From Acidobacteriaceae bacterium (lineage in GTDB: Bacteria; Acidobacteriota; Terriglobia; Terriglobales; Acidobacteriaceae), in NCBI GenBank assembly GCA_003167305.1, contig PMTP01000176.1, forward strand, positions 458 through 11,766: DNA of 11,309 nt, read 5' to 3'. Both the position numbers and the translations under genes were made by a program. Of this stretch, positions 1 to 6,060 are shown piece after piece. Under the pieces are notes generated by a model. It was not told where the DNA came from and ran no database searches. It saw only the letters and a program-made list of their open reading frames with translations. Every line of letters starts with the position of its first letter. Positions within the stretch are counted from its first letter, which is position 1.

Positions 1-333
1 TCCGTCAAGGAGCCTAGCCACCAGGAGGCCGCCTCCAAGGACATTGAGGTGGGCGGCTACTATCTGGATCGGAAGAACTGGAAGGCTGCTTTATCGCGCT
101 TCGAGTCGGCGATGGTGCTGGACCCTGAAAATCCTGAAGTCTATTGGGGATTGGCCGAGGCGGAGCACCATCTGGGCAACTTTGCCGACGCCAAGGCGCA
201 CTACCTGAAACTGCTGGACTACGATCCCGACGGCCCGCACGGCAGGCAGGCGCGCAAGGAGCTGAAGGAGCCGGAGATTGCCAACGGAAAGAACGCCGTG
301 CCGGTTCAATCTGCGACGGAGACGGCGAAGTAG
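1..333 (+). CDS. TPR-repeat protein, C-terminal part (5' end outside window)
   Basis: The reading frame is open from base 1 and ends at TAG 331-333, giving the last 110 residues of a longer protein. Two tetratricopeptide-like helix pairs are visible. The first runs from about GGYYLDRKNWKAALSRFESA to LDPENPEVYWGLAEAE. The second is HLGNFADAKAHYLKLLDYDPD. The spacing of W/Y, G, A and the closing D-P fits the TPR consensus. The tail after about residue 85 is polar and probably disordered. TPRs mediate protein-protein contacts, often in secretion, pilus or envelope assembly. The specific partner cannot be read from this fragment. A GTG at 49 could in principle start a 94-residue protein, but the coding frame clearly continues upstream. 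The gene converges on the prepilin peptidase gene with a 3-bp gap and no terminator between them. Confidence 0.85.
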   Translation, partial: SVKEPSHQEAASKDIEVGGYYLDRKNWKAALSRFESAMVLDPENPEVYWGLAEAEHHLGNFADAKAHYLKLLDYDPDGPHGRQARKELKEPEIANGKNAVPVQSATETAK

Positions 334-336
334 GGA

Positions 337-1227
337 CTAGAGCCCGGCCCAGCGGAGATATACGGCGAGGATGGGCTGGCCCCACAGGCTGCTGACAATG
401 CCGCCGATGCAGAGGAATGTGCCCAGCGGCAGCTTGCTCATCGCCCAGCTCTCCGACTCCCGCCGCGCTGACAGTATCACCAGCAGAACGACGGCGGCCA
501 GCGCGCCGAGCATAATCCCAATCCAAAAGGCGAGCAGTGCGCCTGGCAGGCCGAGCCACGCGGCTAAGAGAGCCATCAGCTTGGCGTCGCCCAGGCCGAT
601 GCCCTCGCGGTGGCGGACCAGCCAGTAGAGCCAGCGGATGAGCAGGATCAGGCCGGTGGCGGCGAGGATGGCGAGCAGCTCGTAGAGTCCAGACCGTCCG
701 ATTGCACGTAGTGTTGCCTGTGCCCGATATGGAGTCGGCAGGAGGCTTTCTAGGCCTGTTCTCAAGAGGACGAAAAGAAAGCCGGTCACCGTTCCAGGAA
801 TGGTGAGCCAATTAGGGAGCCAGAGGTTTTCAAGATCGAGAATGGCAAGGGCTACCAACAGCCAGCAGAGAAGCATTCCCCCAAAGACTGCGATGAGTCC
901 GGCATAAATTGCGATAGGAGGCAGTTCTGGATCATAGTCAGAGAAATGCCAAACCGAAATTGCCCACAGCACCCCCACAGCCAACTCCACCAGCGGATAA
1001 CGCCAGCCGATCCAGGCGCGGCAGGTGCGGCAGCGGCCTCGCAGAGCGAGCCAACTGACCAGCGGCACGTTCTCCCACCAGGTGAGCGTGCGCCCGCACT
1101 GGCGGCAATGCGAGCGCGGCTGGACCACGCTCTCGCCCTCCGGCCAGCGGCTCAGGCAGACGTTCAGAAAGCTGCCGAAGGCCAGGCCGAGCAGTCCCGC
1201 AAAGATCGTTCCCAGAATGCGAATCAT
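337..1227 (-). CDS. pilD: Type 4 prepilin leader peptidase / N-methyltransferase
   Basis: This inner-membrane aspartyl protease cleaves type IV pilin or type II secretion pseudopilin leaders and N-methylates the new N-terminus. The 296-residue protein has the family layout. A first hydrophobic segment (about residues 4-24) is followed by a cytoplasmic loop with two CxxC pairs at C41/C44 and C66/C69, which is the zinc-binding methyltransferase part. Several membrane helices follow. The two catalytic aspartates are D131 in LAILDLENLWLP and D214 in the GIGLGDAKLMA (GxGD) motif. The start chosen is ATG at 1227-1225, because the protein then begins MIRILGTIFAGLLGLAFGSFLN like other family members. 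The frame stays open to 1473, but that part lies antisense inside mazG. No clear Shine-Dalgarno precedes the start. AGTATA at 1239-1244 reads TATACT on this strand, so a very short leader is possible. No pilus genes are in the window. Confidence 0.93.
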   Translation of the reverse strand: MIRILGTIFAGLLGLAFGSFLNVCLSRWPEGESVVQPRSHCRQCGRTLTWWENVPLVSWLALRGRCRTCRAWIGWRYPLVELAVGVLWAISVWHFSDYDPELPPIAIYAGLIAVFGGMLLCWLLVALAILDLENLWLPNWLTIPGTVTGFLFVLLRTGLESLLPTPYRAQATLRAIGRSGLYELLAILAATGLILLIRWLYWLVRHREGIGLGDAKLMALLAAWLGLPGALLAFWIGIMLGALAAVVLLVILSARRESESWAMSKLPLGTFLCIGGIVSSLWGQPILAVYLRWAGL

Positions 1228-1279
1228 AGACGAGGTTGAGTATATCGCCGCGCACCTCCGCAAAGTAGACTGAAACTGC

Positions 1280-2260
1280 ATGGACCCTTCGCCAGAACGC
1301 TCGAACGCATCGGACAGCTCGACCGCAGAGGCTTCCGCGCCGCAACCTGCCGCCGATCTGGCGCGGGCGGCGGCGCTGTTTGAACAGTCGGTCCGGATCA
1401 TGGCGCGGCTGCGGGCTCCCGGCGGCTGTCCCTGGGACCGCGAGCAGTCCTTCGACTCGATTCGCAAGTACACGCTGGAAGAGACCTACGAGGTCTTCGA
1501 CGCCATCGAGCGGCGCGACTGGCCGCACCTGGCCGAGGAGCTGGGCGACCTGCTGCTGCAGGTGCTGTTTTATGCCGAAATGGCGGCCAACGACGGCCAC
1601 TTCACGATTGCCGATGTGCTGGAGCATCTGAACAGCAAGCTGGTGCGGCGGCATCCGCACGTCTTCGGCGAGGAGGCTTCGCGGGCGGCGGGCAATCGGG
1701 CCGATGTGGATGCGGCGGTGGAGGGTTCGTCGGCGGCGGTGCTGCGCAACTGGGACGAGATCAAAGCTGCCGAAGCATTGCATGCAGCAAACGCGCCTTC
1801 GGCGGCATTGCATGCAGCGGACGCGCCTGCGGAGCAAAAGCTCCCTGAGTCGCGGCTCGATTCGGTGCAGCGAGCGATGCCGGCGCTGGCCGAGGCGGCC
1901 AAACTGGGAGCCAAGGCGCGCAAGGCCGGCTTCGACTGGCCGGAGTGGCGCGATCTGCTGCCCAAGCTGGTCGAGGAGACGGCGGAGTTGGAGGCCGAGG
2001 CCGCTTCGGATGATCCGGCGCGCAAGCCTGCGGTCGAGGCGGAGCTGGGCGACCTGCTCTTTACGGTCGTCAATCTGGGCCGTCACTTGGGCGTGGATGC
2101 GGAGATGGCGCTGCGCGGCTGCAACCGGCGCTTCCGCCAGCGCTTCCGGGAGATGGAGCTGGCCAGCGAGCGGCCGCTTGAAGAGCTTGCGCCCGCCGAG
2201 CTGGAGGAGTTGTGGGCGGCGGCGAAACGCAAGCTAAACGCCCCCAGCCCGGAGCGATAG
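1280..2260 (+). CDS. mazG: MazG nucleoside triphosphate pyrophosphohydrolase
   Basis: MazG hydrolyses NTPs and dNTPs to the monophosphate and pyrophosphate, removing damaged nucleotides and affecting (p)ppGpp-linked stress survival. Both MazG domains are present. The N-terminal one has CPWDREQSF (50-58), LEETYEV (66-72) with E67, E68 and E71, and EELGDLL (86-92). The C-terminal one has VEETAELEAE (231-240) and AELGDLLFTVVNLGRHLG (254-271). These acidic residues bind Mg2+. The protein has 326 residues against about 263 in E. coli. The excess is a polar, Ala/Ser-rich N-terminal extension of about 30 residues and an inserted linker near 163-190. That linker holds a tandem 10-residue duplication (166-175 and 176-185). 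ATG 1280 is the only good start, since the next in-frame ATG (codon 41) falls inside the conserved domain. No strong Shine-Dalgarno is visible. dnaX follows after 52 bp. Confidence 0.96.
   Translation: MDPSPERSNASDSSTAEASAPQPAADLARAAALFEQSVRIMARLRAPGGCPWDREQSFDSIRKYTLEETYEVFDAIERRDWPHLAEELGDLLLQVLFYAEMAANDGHFTIADVLEHLNSKLVRRHPHVFGEEASRAAGNRADVDAAVEGSSAAVLRNWDEIKAAEALHAANAPSAALHAADAPAEQKLPESRLDSVQRAMPALAEAAKLGAKARKAGFDWPEWRDLLPKLVEETAELEAEAASDDPARKPAVEAELGDLLFTVVNLGRHLGVDAEMALRGCNRRFRQRFREMELASERPLEELAPAELEELWAAAKRKLNAPSPER
1775..1828 (+). repeat. In-frame 30-bp tandem duplication inside mazG
   Basis: GCATTGCATGCAGC followed by ACGCGCCT occurs at 1775-1798 and again at 1805-1828, with a period of exactly 30 bp. 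It encodes ALHAANAPSA then ALHAADAPAE. The unit lies in the linker between the two MazG domains and keeps the frame. A recent tandem duplication or slippage event is inferred. Confidence 0.85.
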
Positions 2261-2297
2261 AATCTACCCTAGGCCGTCCAATAGCCGGGTGGGCCTG

Positions 2298-2303
2298 AAG
2301 GAG
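2298..2303 (+). promoter_or_regulatory. dnaX ribosome binding site
   Basis: AAGGAG lies 9 bases before ATG 2313. It argues for that ATG over the in-frame GTG at 2289, which lies upstream of the site itself. Confidence 0.8.
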
Positions 2304-2312
2304 CGGGTTCGC

Positions 2313-4211
2313 ATGGGTTACCAGGTTCTAGCCAGGAAATACCGTCCGCAGCGCTTTGCCGACGTGGCCGGGCAGGATCACGTGACGCGGACGCTGATGA
2401 ACGCGCTCTCGCAGAACCGCATCGCCCACGGATACATCTTCAGTGGCCATCGCGGCATAGGCAAAACCACCATCGCGCGCATTGTGGCCATGGCGCTGAA
2501 CTGCCGGACCGAAATCGGAAGCCCGGAGCGCCCTACGCCGGAGCCATGCGGCACGTGCGTTTCATGCACGGAGATTCGCCAGGGCAACGCGGTGGACGTG
2601 ATCGAGATTGACGCGGCCACCAATCGCGGCATCGACGAGATTCGCGAGCTGAGGGACGCCGCCCGCTATGCGCCCTCGCGCGACCGCTACAAGATTTACA
2701 TCCTCGACGAGGCCCACCAGATCACCGACGCGGCCTTCAACGCGCTGCTCAAGACGCTGGAGGAGCCGCCCGCGCACGTGATCTTCATGATGGCGACAAC
2801 GCAGCCGGAGGACATTCCGCAGACCATCCGCTCGCGCTGCCAGCACTTCAGCTTTCACGCCGTCAAGTTCGACGACATTCTGGCGCAGTTGAAGATGATC
2901 GCCGGCAACGAAGAGGTGACCGCCGAGGACGATGCACTGGCTCTGTTGGCCGAGGCGGGCGACGGGTCGATGCGCGACGCGCTGTCGATCATGGACCAGG
3001 CGATTGCCTCCGCGCCGATCGAGAATGGCCGGGCGGTGCTCTCGTCGGCGCAGATTCGCGAGCTGATGGGCGCGGTGCCCAACGCGGTCTTCGAGCGGCT
3101 GCTGGAGGCGGTCGCCGCCGGGCAGAGCGCGGAGCTGATGGAGCATTTAAATCTGTTGGTGAATGCCGGGCACAACCCCTCGTCGCTGGCACGGCAGTTG
3201 GTCCGCTACCTGCGCAATACACTGATGGCCAAGCTGGGCGGCGCGGAGACTGAGCTGCTGCAAATCAGCGGCGATGAGCGGGCGCGGGCCGCGCGTACGG
3301 CGCTGCTGTTTACCGAGGAAGAGATTACCCGCAACCTGCAGATTGTGCTGCGCACCTTCGACGATCTGAACTACCGCCAGGAGCAGCGCTTCCATTTGGA
3401 ACTTGGCCTGCTCAAGCTGATTCATGCGCAGCGGCTGCTACCGATTGAGGAGCTGCTGAGCGGAGTCGCGGCCGGGGGCGGTTTTCGCACTGGCGCGCCG
3501 GCTCCTGCATCCACCCCACGGCCAACCGTGAGCGCACCGCGTCCGGCTGCATCGTCTGTTCCGGCTACCGCGCCTGCGCTTTCGCCCTTTGGGCCGGCGG
3601 GCGGAGGCTGGGACTCGGGAGCGAAGATGGAGTCCGGTTCGCAGCCGGGTTCATCGGCTTCGCCAGTGGCAACGATGGAGCGGCCCGTAGCGGTCAGCGC
3701 GTTTCAAGGCGCCACGCCCTTCCTTGCCGCGACGGCTCAGGCCACCGGCTTCGCGTCCGGAGAAACGATGACCGAAGGCGCGCTGGCCGTGGCTCCGCTG
3801 GCCGCCGCCGCGCCGACCAGCCTGCCCAGCATTGAGGCGATCCGCCATGCCGTCGGCTGCGCGCTGGTCGAGGGCGGCCACGTTTCGGCGGCGCAGTTGC
3901 TGGGCGCGGGCGCGTGGACAATGGACGGCGGCAGCCTGCGCATCGAGATCTCCGGCATGGGCAAGAAGATGCGCGCTTTGACAGTGAACGCCGCGGCGGA
4001 GAAGATCATTCGCCAGGAGCTCGGACGGCTGGGCGCGCCGAGCCGCTTGCTGGTCGTTCCCGGCGAAGGAACAGCACAATCCGCCGCACCGATGGCCGCG
4101 CCTGTGGCAGGGAGCATTCAGGAGGCCGCGCTGGCTAATCCTTTGGTGCAACGGGCACGGGAGATCTTCAAGGCCGAGGTGCGCAGCGTCGTCGATCTGC
4201 GGCAGAAGTAA
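2313..4211 (+). CDS. dnaX: DNA polymerase III subunit tau/gamma (clamp loader ATPase)
   Basis: DnaX is the AAA+ motor of the clamp loader, which places the beta clamp on primed DNA and, as tau, tethers polymerase cores to the helicase. The 632-residue protein starts MGYQVLARKYRPQRFADVAGQ, the usual DnaX N-terminus. Walker A is GHRGIGKTT (45-53). The zinc-module cysteines are C64, C79, C82 and C85. Walker B is YILDEAH (129-135). Sensor 1 is ATTQ (161-164), and the arginine-finger motif is SRC (174-176). Helical domain III extends to about residue 375. A low-complexity Pro/Ala/Ser linker of roughly 120 residues follows (about 383-500). The last 130 residues resemble the C-terminal region that binds other holoenzyme subunits. 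I saw no slippery A-rich heptamer for programmed frameshifting, so a separate gamma form is not supported. ybaB starts 27 bp downstream, so cotranscription is likely. Confidence 0.97.
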   Translation: MGYQVLARKYRPQRFADVAGQDHVTRTLMNALSQNRIAHGYIFSGHRGIGKTTIARIVAMALNCRTEIGSPERPTPEPCGTCVSCTEIRQGNAVDVIEIDAATNRGIDEIRELRDAARYAPSRDRYKIYILDEAHQITDAAFNALLKTLEEPPAHVIFMMATTQPEDIPQTIRSRCQHFSFHAVKFDDILAQLKMIAGNEEVTAEDDALALLAEAGDGSMRDALSIMDQAIASAPIENGRAVLSSAQIRELMGAVPNAVFERLLEAVAAGQSAELMEHLNLLVNAGHNPSSLARQLVRYLRNTLMAKLGGAETELLQISGDERARAARTALLFTEEEITRNLQIVLRTFDDLNYRQEQRFHLELGLLKLIHAQRLLPIEELLSGVAAGGGFRTGAPAPASTPRPTVSAPRPAASSVPATAPALSPFGPAGGGWDSGAKMESGSQPGSSASPVATMERPVAVSAFQGATPFLAATAQATGFASGETMTEGALAVAPLAAAAPTSLPSIEAIRHAVGCALVEGGHVSAAQLLGAGAWTMDGGSLRIEISGMGKKMRALTVNAAAEKIIRQELGRLGAPSRLLVVPGEGTAQSAAPMAAPVAGSIQEAALANPLVQRAREIFKAEVRSVVDLRQK

Positions 4212-4238
4212 ATCATGCGACAAATGAGGTAAGAATCC

Positions 4239-4565
4239 ATGTTGAACCCGCTCAAAATGGCCGAGATGCTTTCCCAGGCCAACCAGATGCAGGAGGAAGT
4301 CCAGCGCAAGCTGGCGCAAACGGTGGTCGAGGGAACGAGCGGCGGCGGAGCCGTCACCGCAACCATGAACGGCAAGAAGCAGCTTCTGAAGATTCGCATT
4401 GAACCGGCGGCGGTGATCGGCCTGGGCGGCGACAAGCCGGATGTGGAGATGCTGGAAGACCTGGTGGTGGCCGCGGTCAACGATGCCGGACGCAGGGCCG
4501 ATGAGGCGATTCAGTCGAGCGTGAAGGGAATGCTCGGCGGATTGAATCTGCCGGGGCTGGGATGA
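4239..4565 (+). CDS. ybaB: YbaB/EbfC family nucleoid-associated protein
   Basis: This small dimeric DNA-binding protein of 108 residues has the usual family length. It belongs to the conserved dnaX-ybaB-recR neighbourhood. The N-terminus MLNPLKMAEMLSQANQMQEEVQRKLAQ is the family's helical arm. The central part (TSGGGAVTATMNGKKQLLKIRIEP) is the conserved beta-strand core carrying the GGG(A/V)V...NG pattern. The C-terminal helix EDLVVAAVNDAGRRADEAIQ is followed by a Gly/Leu-rich tail. Family members bind DNA as dimers and affect nucleoid organisation, and a repair role with RecR has been proposed. GAGG at 4226-4229 lies 9 bases before ATG 4239 and supports this start. recR follows only after a 206-bp gap filled with repeats, which is unusual for this cluster. 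Confidence 0.95.
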   Translation: MLNPLKMAEMLSQANQMQEEVQRKLAQTVVEGTSGGGAVTATMNGKKQLLKIRIEPAAVIGLGGDKPDVEMLEDLVVAAVNDAGRRADEAIQSSVKGMLGGLNLPGLG

Positions 4566-4602
4566 CTTCTCATGAACAGGGCCGGCTGGGGTTCGAGGTA
4601 TT

Positions 4603-4648
4603 CCACCCTAGCCGCAACAACAAATACGCGGCGAGGGTGGGGCACCCA
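4603..4648 (+). repeat. Hairpin repeat element, copy 1 (stem plus TGGGGCACCCA tail)
   Basis: CCACCCTAGCCGC (4603-4615) pairs with GCGGCGAGGGTGG (4628-4640) across a 12-nt loop, with a single mismatch in 13 positions. TGGGGCACCCA (4638-4648) overlaps and follows the 3' arm. There is no U-tract after the stem, so a classical intrinsic terminator is not shown. The structure could still attenuate readthrough from ybaB to recR. The same tail follows the next hairpin and the one at 9261-9298. Confidence 0.75.
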
Positions 4649-4661
4649 AAGTTTGTGGATT

Positions 4662-4694
4662 CCCAGGTCCCAAAAGCGGGACCTGGGGCACCCA
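4662..4694 (+). repeat. Hairpin repeat element, copy 2
   Basis: CCCAGGTCCC (4662-4671) and GGGACCTGGG (4678-4687) form a perfect 10-bp stem with the loop AAAAGC. TGGGGCACCCA follows at 4684-4694, identical to the tail of copy 1 exactly 46 bp upstream. The stem sequence differs from copy 1 but the arrangement is the same. Confidence 0.75.
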
Positions 4695-4720
4695 GATCAT
4701 GTTTGACGATTGAGTTTTCT

Positions 4721-4755
4721 CACTGACCACTGTTCACTGATCACTGTCCACTGAT
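4721..4755 (+). repeat. Five tandem CACTGNN heptanucleotides upstream of recR
   Basis: The units are CACTGAC, CACTGTT, CACTGAT, CACTGTC and CACTGAT, with no gaps. Only the last two bases of each unit vary. The array ends four bases before the recR Shine-Dalgarno. It resembles the degenerate short tandemly repeated heptanucleotides known from cyanobacteria. The units are far too short for CRISPR. Confidence 0.85.
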
Positions 4756-4758
4756 TTC

Positions 4759-4764
4759 AGGAGG
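4759..4764 (+). promoter_or_regulatory. recR ribosome binding site
   Basis: AGGAGG lies 7 bases before GTG 4772. It is a near-ideal site and decides in favour of the GTG start. Confidence 0.85.
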
Positions 4765-4771
4765 CACATTC

Positions 4772-5371
4772 GTGACCCGCTATGCCGAGCCGATGGCGCG
4801 GCTGATTGAAGAGTTGAAGAAGCTGCCCGGCGTGGGCACGAAGAGCGCCCAGCGCTTTGCGTTTCATATACTGCGCTCCAGCGACGAGGATGCGGCGGCG
4901 CTGGCCGAGGCGGTGCGCGGGCTCAAGGCCAATCTACGCCTTTGCTCGGTTTGCAACAACGTCACAGATGTCGATCCCTGCGCCTACTGCGCCAGCCCCA
5001 CGCGCAATCACCGGCTGATCTGCGTTGTCGAGGAGCCAACGAACATCGGCGCCGTGGAGCGGACGCGCGGCTATCAGGGCGTCTATCATGTGCTGCACGG
5101 CACGCTCTCGCCGCTGCACGGCGTGGGGCCGGATCAATTGCGCACACGAACACTTTTAACCCGCGTCGAGCTGGGCGAGGTGGACGAGGTGATTCTGGCT
5201 ACCAGCCCCACACTTGAGGGCGAGGCCACGGCGCATTGGCTGGCGGGCGCATTGCGCGGCCATGCGGTCAAGATCACGCGCATCGCGACGGGCGTTCCAG
5301 CGGGCAGCGACATTGAATACGCCGATGAGGTGACGATGGCGCGGGCGATGGAGGGGCGGCGGGAGCTTTAG
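4772..5371 (+). CDS. recR: Recombination mediator protein RecR
   Basis: RecR works with RecO (and RecF) to load RecA onto SSB-coated gapped DNA. At 199 residues it has the typical length. The N-terminal helix-hairpin-helix lies at about 11-32 (LIEELKKLPGVGTKSAQRFA). The four-cysteine zinc finger is C58, C61, C70 and C73 (CSVCNNVTDVDPCAYC). The Toprim domain follows, with VVEEPTNIGAVE at 85-96 and ILATSPTLEGEATAHWLA at 141-158. The C-terminal stretch RIATGVPAGSDIEYADEVTMARAMEGRR is the canonical RecR end. The GTG start is set by the strong Shine-Dalgarno at 4759-4764. The gene's TAG overlaps the TAA of the convergent receiver gene by three bases. With a local ribosome site and repeats upstream, it may be expressed partly separately from dnaX-ybaB. 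Confidence 0.97.
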   Translation: MTRYAEPMARLIEELKKLPGVGTKSAQRFAFHILRSSDEDAAALAEAVRGLKANLRLCSVCNNVTDVDPCAYCASPTRNHRLICVVEEPTNIGAVERTRGYQGVYHVLHGTLSPLHGVGPDQLRTRTLLTRVELGEVDEVILATSPTLEGEATAHWLAGALRGHAVKITRIATGVPAGSDIEYADEVTMARAMEGRREL

Positions 5372-5736
5372 TCGCGCAGCCTCGCCAGCAGATCCTGGGG
5401 ATGGACCGGCTTGGAGAGAATCTCGAATTCGTGACCCTGGGCGCGCGCTTTTTCCAACAGATCGGCCGTGGCGGCTTGCCCGGAAAAGAGCAGAATCTTG
5501 ACCCGCGGAAACAGGGCGCGAATCCGGATCGCCGTCTCGATTCCGCTCAGACCGGCCATGATCACGTCCGCGATGAGCATCTCCGGCTTGAAGGTTACGG
5601 CCAGCTCGACCGCCTTCTCGCCCGAGTAAACGGCGCGCGCATCGAAGCCGCTCTGGTTCAGAATCATCGCCAGCGAGTCGGCGATCACCCGTTCATCGTC
5701 GGCAACCAGAATCCTCGGTTTGGCTGTATCCGGCAT
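5368..5736 (-). CDS. Stand-alone response-regulator receiver domain protein
   Basis: The 122-residue protein is a single CheY-like receiver domain with no output domain. It has the acidic pocket D13/D14 (ILVADDE), the phospho-acceptor D57 (LIADVIMAGLSG), the switch residue S85 (LLFSGQ) and the conserved K109 (LSKPVHP). Such proteins act in phosphorelays or bind a partner protein when phosphorylated. No kinase gene adjoins it, so its partner is unknown. The start is ATG 5736-5734, with GGGGAG at 5746-5741 just upstream. The protein then begins MPDTAKPRILVADDE as receivers do. The frame is open to 5931, but the extra 65 residues show no conserved pattern. Its stop codon overlaps the recR stop on the opposite strand. 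Confidence 0.9.
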   Translation of the reverse strand: MPDTAKPRILVADDERVIADSLAMILNQSGFDARAVYSGEKAVELAVTFKPEMLIADVIMAGLSGIETAIRIRALFPRVKILLFSGQAATADLLEKARAQGHEFEILSKPVHPQDLLARLRD

Positions 5737-6060
5737 TTCTCTCCCCAACGCTCGATGGAATTGGCCGCGCAATATGCTGCTGTGCATCGGAACAACTCCC
5801 GCCTCGACGGCGACCGATGAGAATCCCATTGCTGGCAAGATGCTTTCCTTGAATGATACGCTCAGTTTGGGTATTTTTTCCAACAACAATCTTGCCCTCC
5901 AGCCGGCAAAGAGACCGGCATGCGGCAGCAAATCGGCTCAGCGAACCAGGCCTCCGGCAGCGAATGCCGATTCATCCGGGTGAAACCGGGCCTGACTACA
6001 CTTAAAGACAAACACCAGCCGCGGCTCTTGGCCAGGCAGACCCTAACCGGAGAACCAGCT
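5737..6060. promoter_or_regulatory. Divergent intergenic region between receiver gene and ABC operon
   Basis: These 324 bp contain no convincing gene and must hold the promoters of both flanking genes. Toward the ABC operon, TACACT (5997-6002) is a possible -10, but no good -35 was found at the right distance. Toward the receiver gene, no convincing -35/-10 pair was found. A compact potential three-way junction lies at 5947-5994 and is described separately. The ABC ribosome site GGAG is at 6049-6052. Confidence 0.5.
5947..5994 (+). other. Potential three-way-junction structure upstream of ABC operon
   Basis: The outer stem CAGGC (5947-5951) pairs with GCCTG (5990-5994). Inside it, CGGCA (5955-5959) pairs with TGCCG (5965-5969) over a GCGAA loop, and CCGG (5976-5979) pairs with CCGG (5986-5989) over GTGAAA. 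I do not recognise a known riboswitch consensus. The stems are short and the DNA is GC-rich, so chance is possible. Confidence 0.3.

Noticed and set aside
938..2086. Long open frame on the minus strand opposite mazG
   Set aside because: The translation is Arg/Leu-rich low-complexity sequence with no family pattern, whereas mazG on the other strand is unmistakable. High GC content creates such shadows.
2261..2312. Small SRP RNA (ffs) next to dnaX
   Set aside because: The mazG-dnaX gap is only 52 bp, too short for the RNA, and shows no SRP Alu or S-domain motif.
3440..3830. Programmed frameshift in dnaX producing a gamma form
   Set aside because: No A-rich slippery heptamer is visible in the linker-coding region, and the reading frame is intact to the normal C-terminus.
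4721..4755. Possible CRISPR array
   Set aside because: Seven-base units without spacers cannot be CRISPR, and no cas gene is present.
5737..5931. N-terminal extension of the receiver protein
   Set aside because: The extra residues show no conserved pattern, and a Shine-Dalgarno with a receiver-like N-terminus supports the start at 5736.
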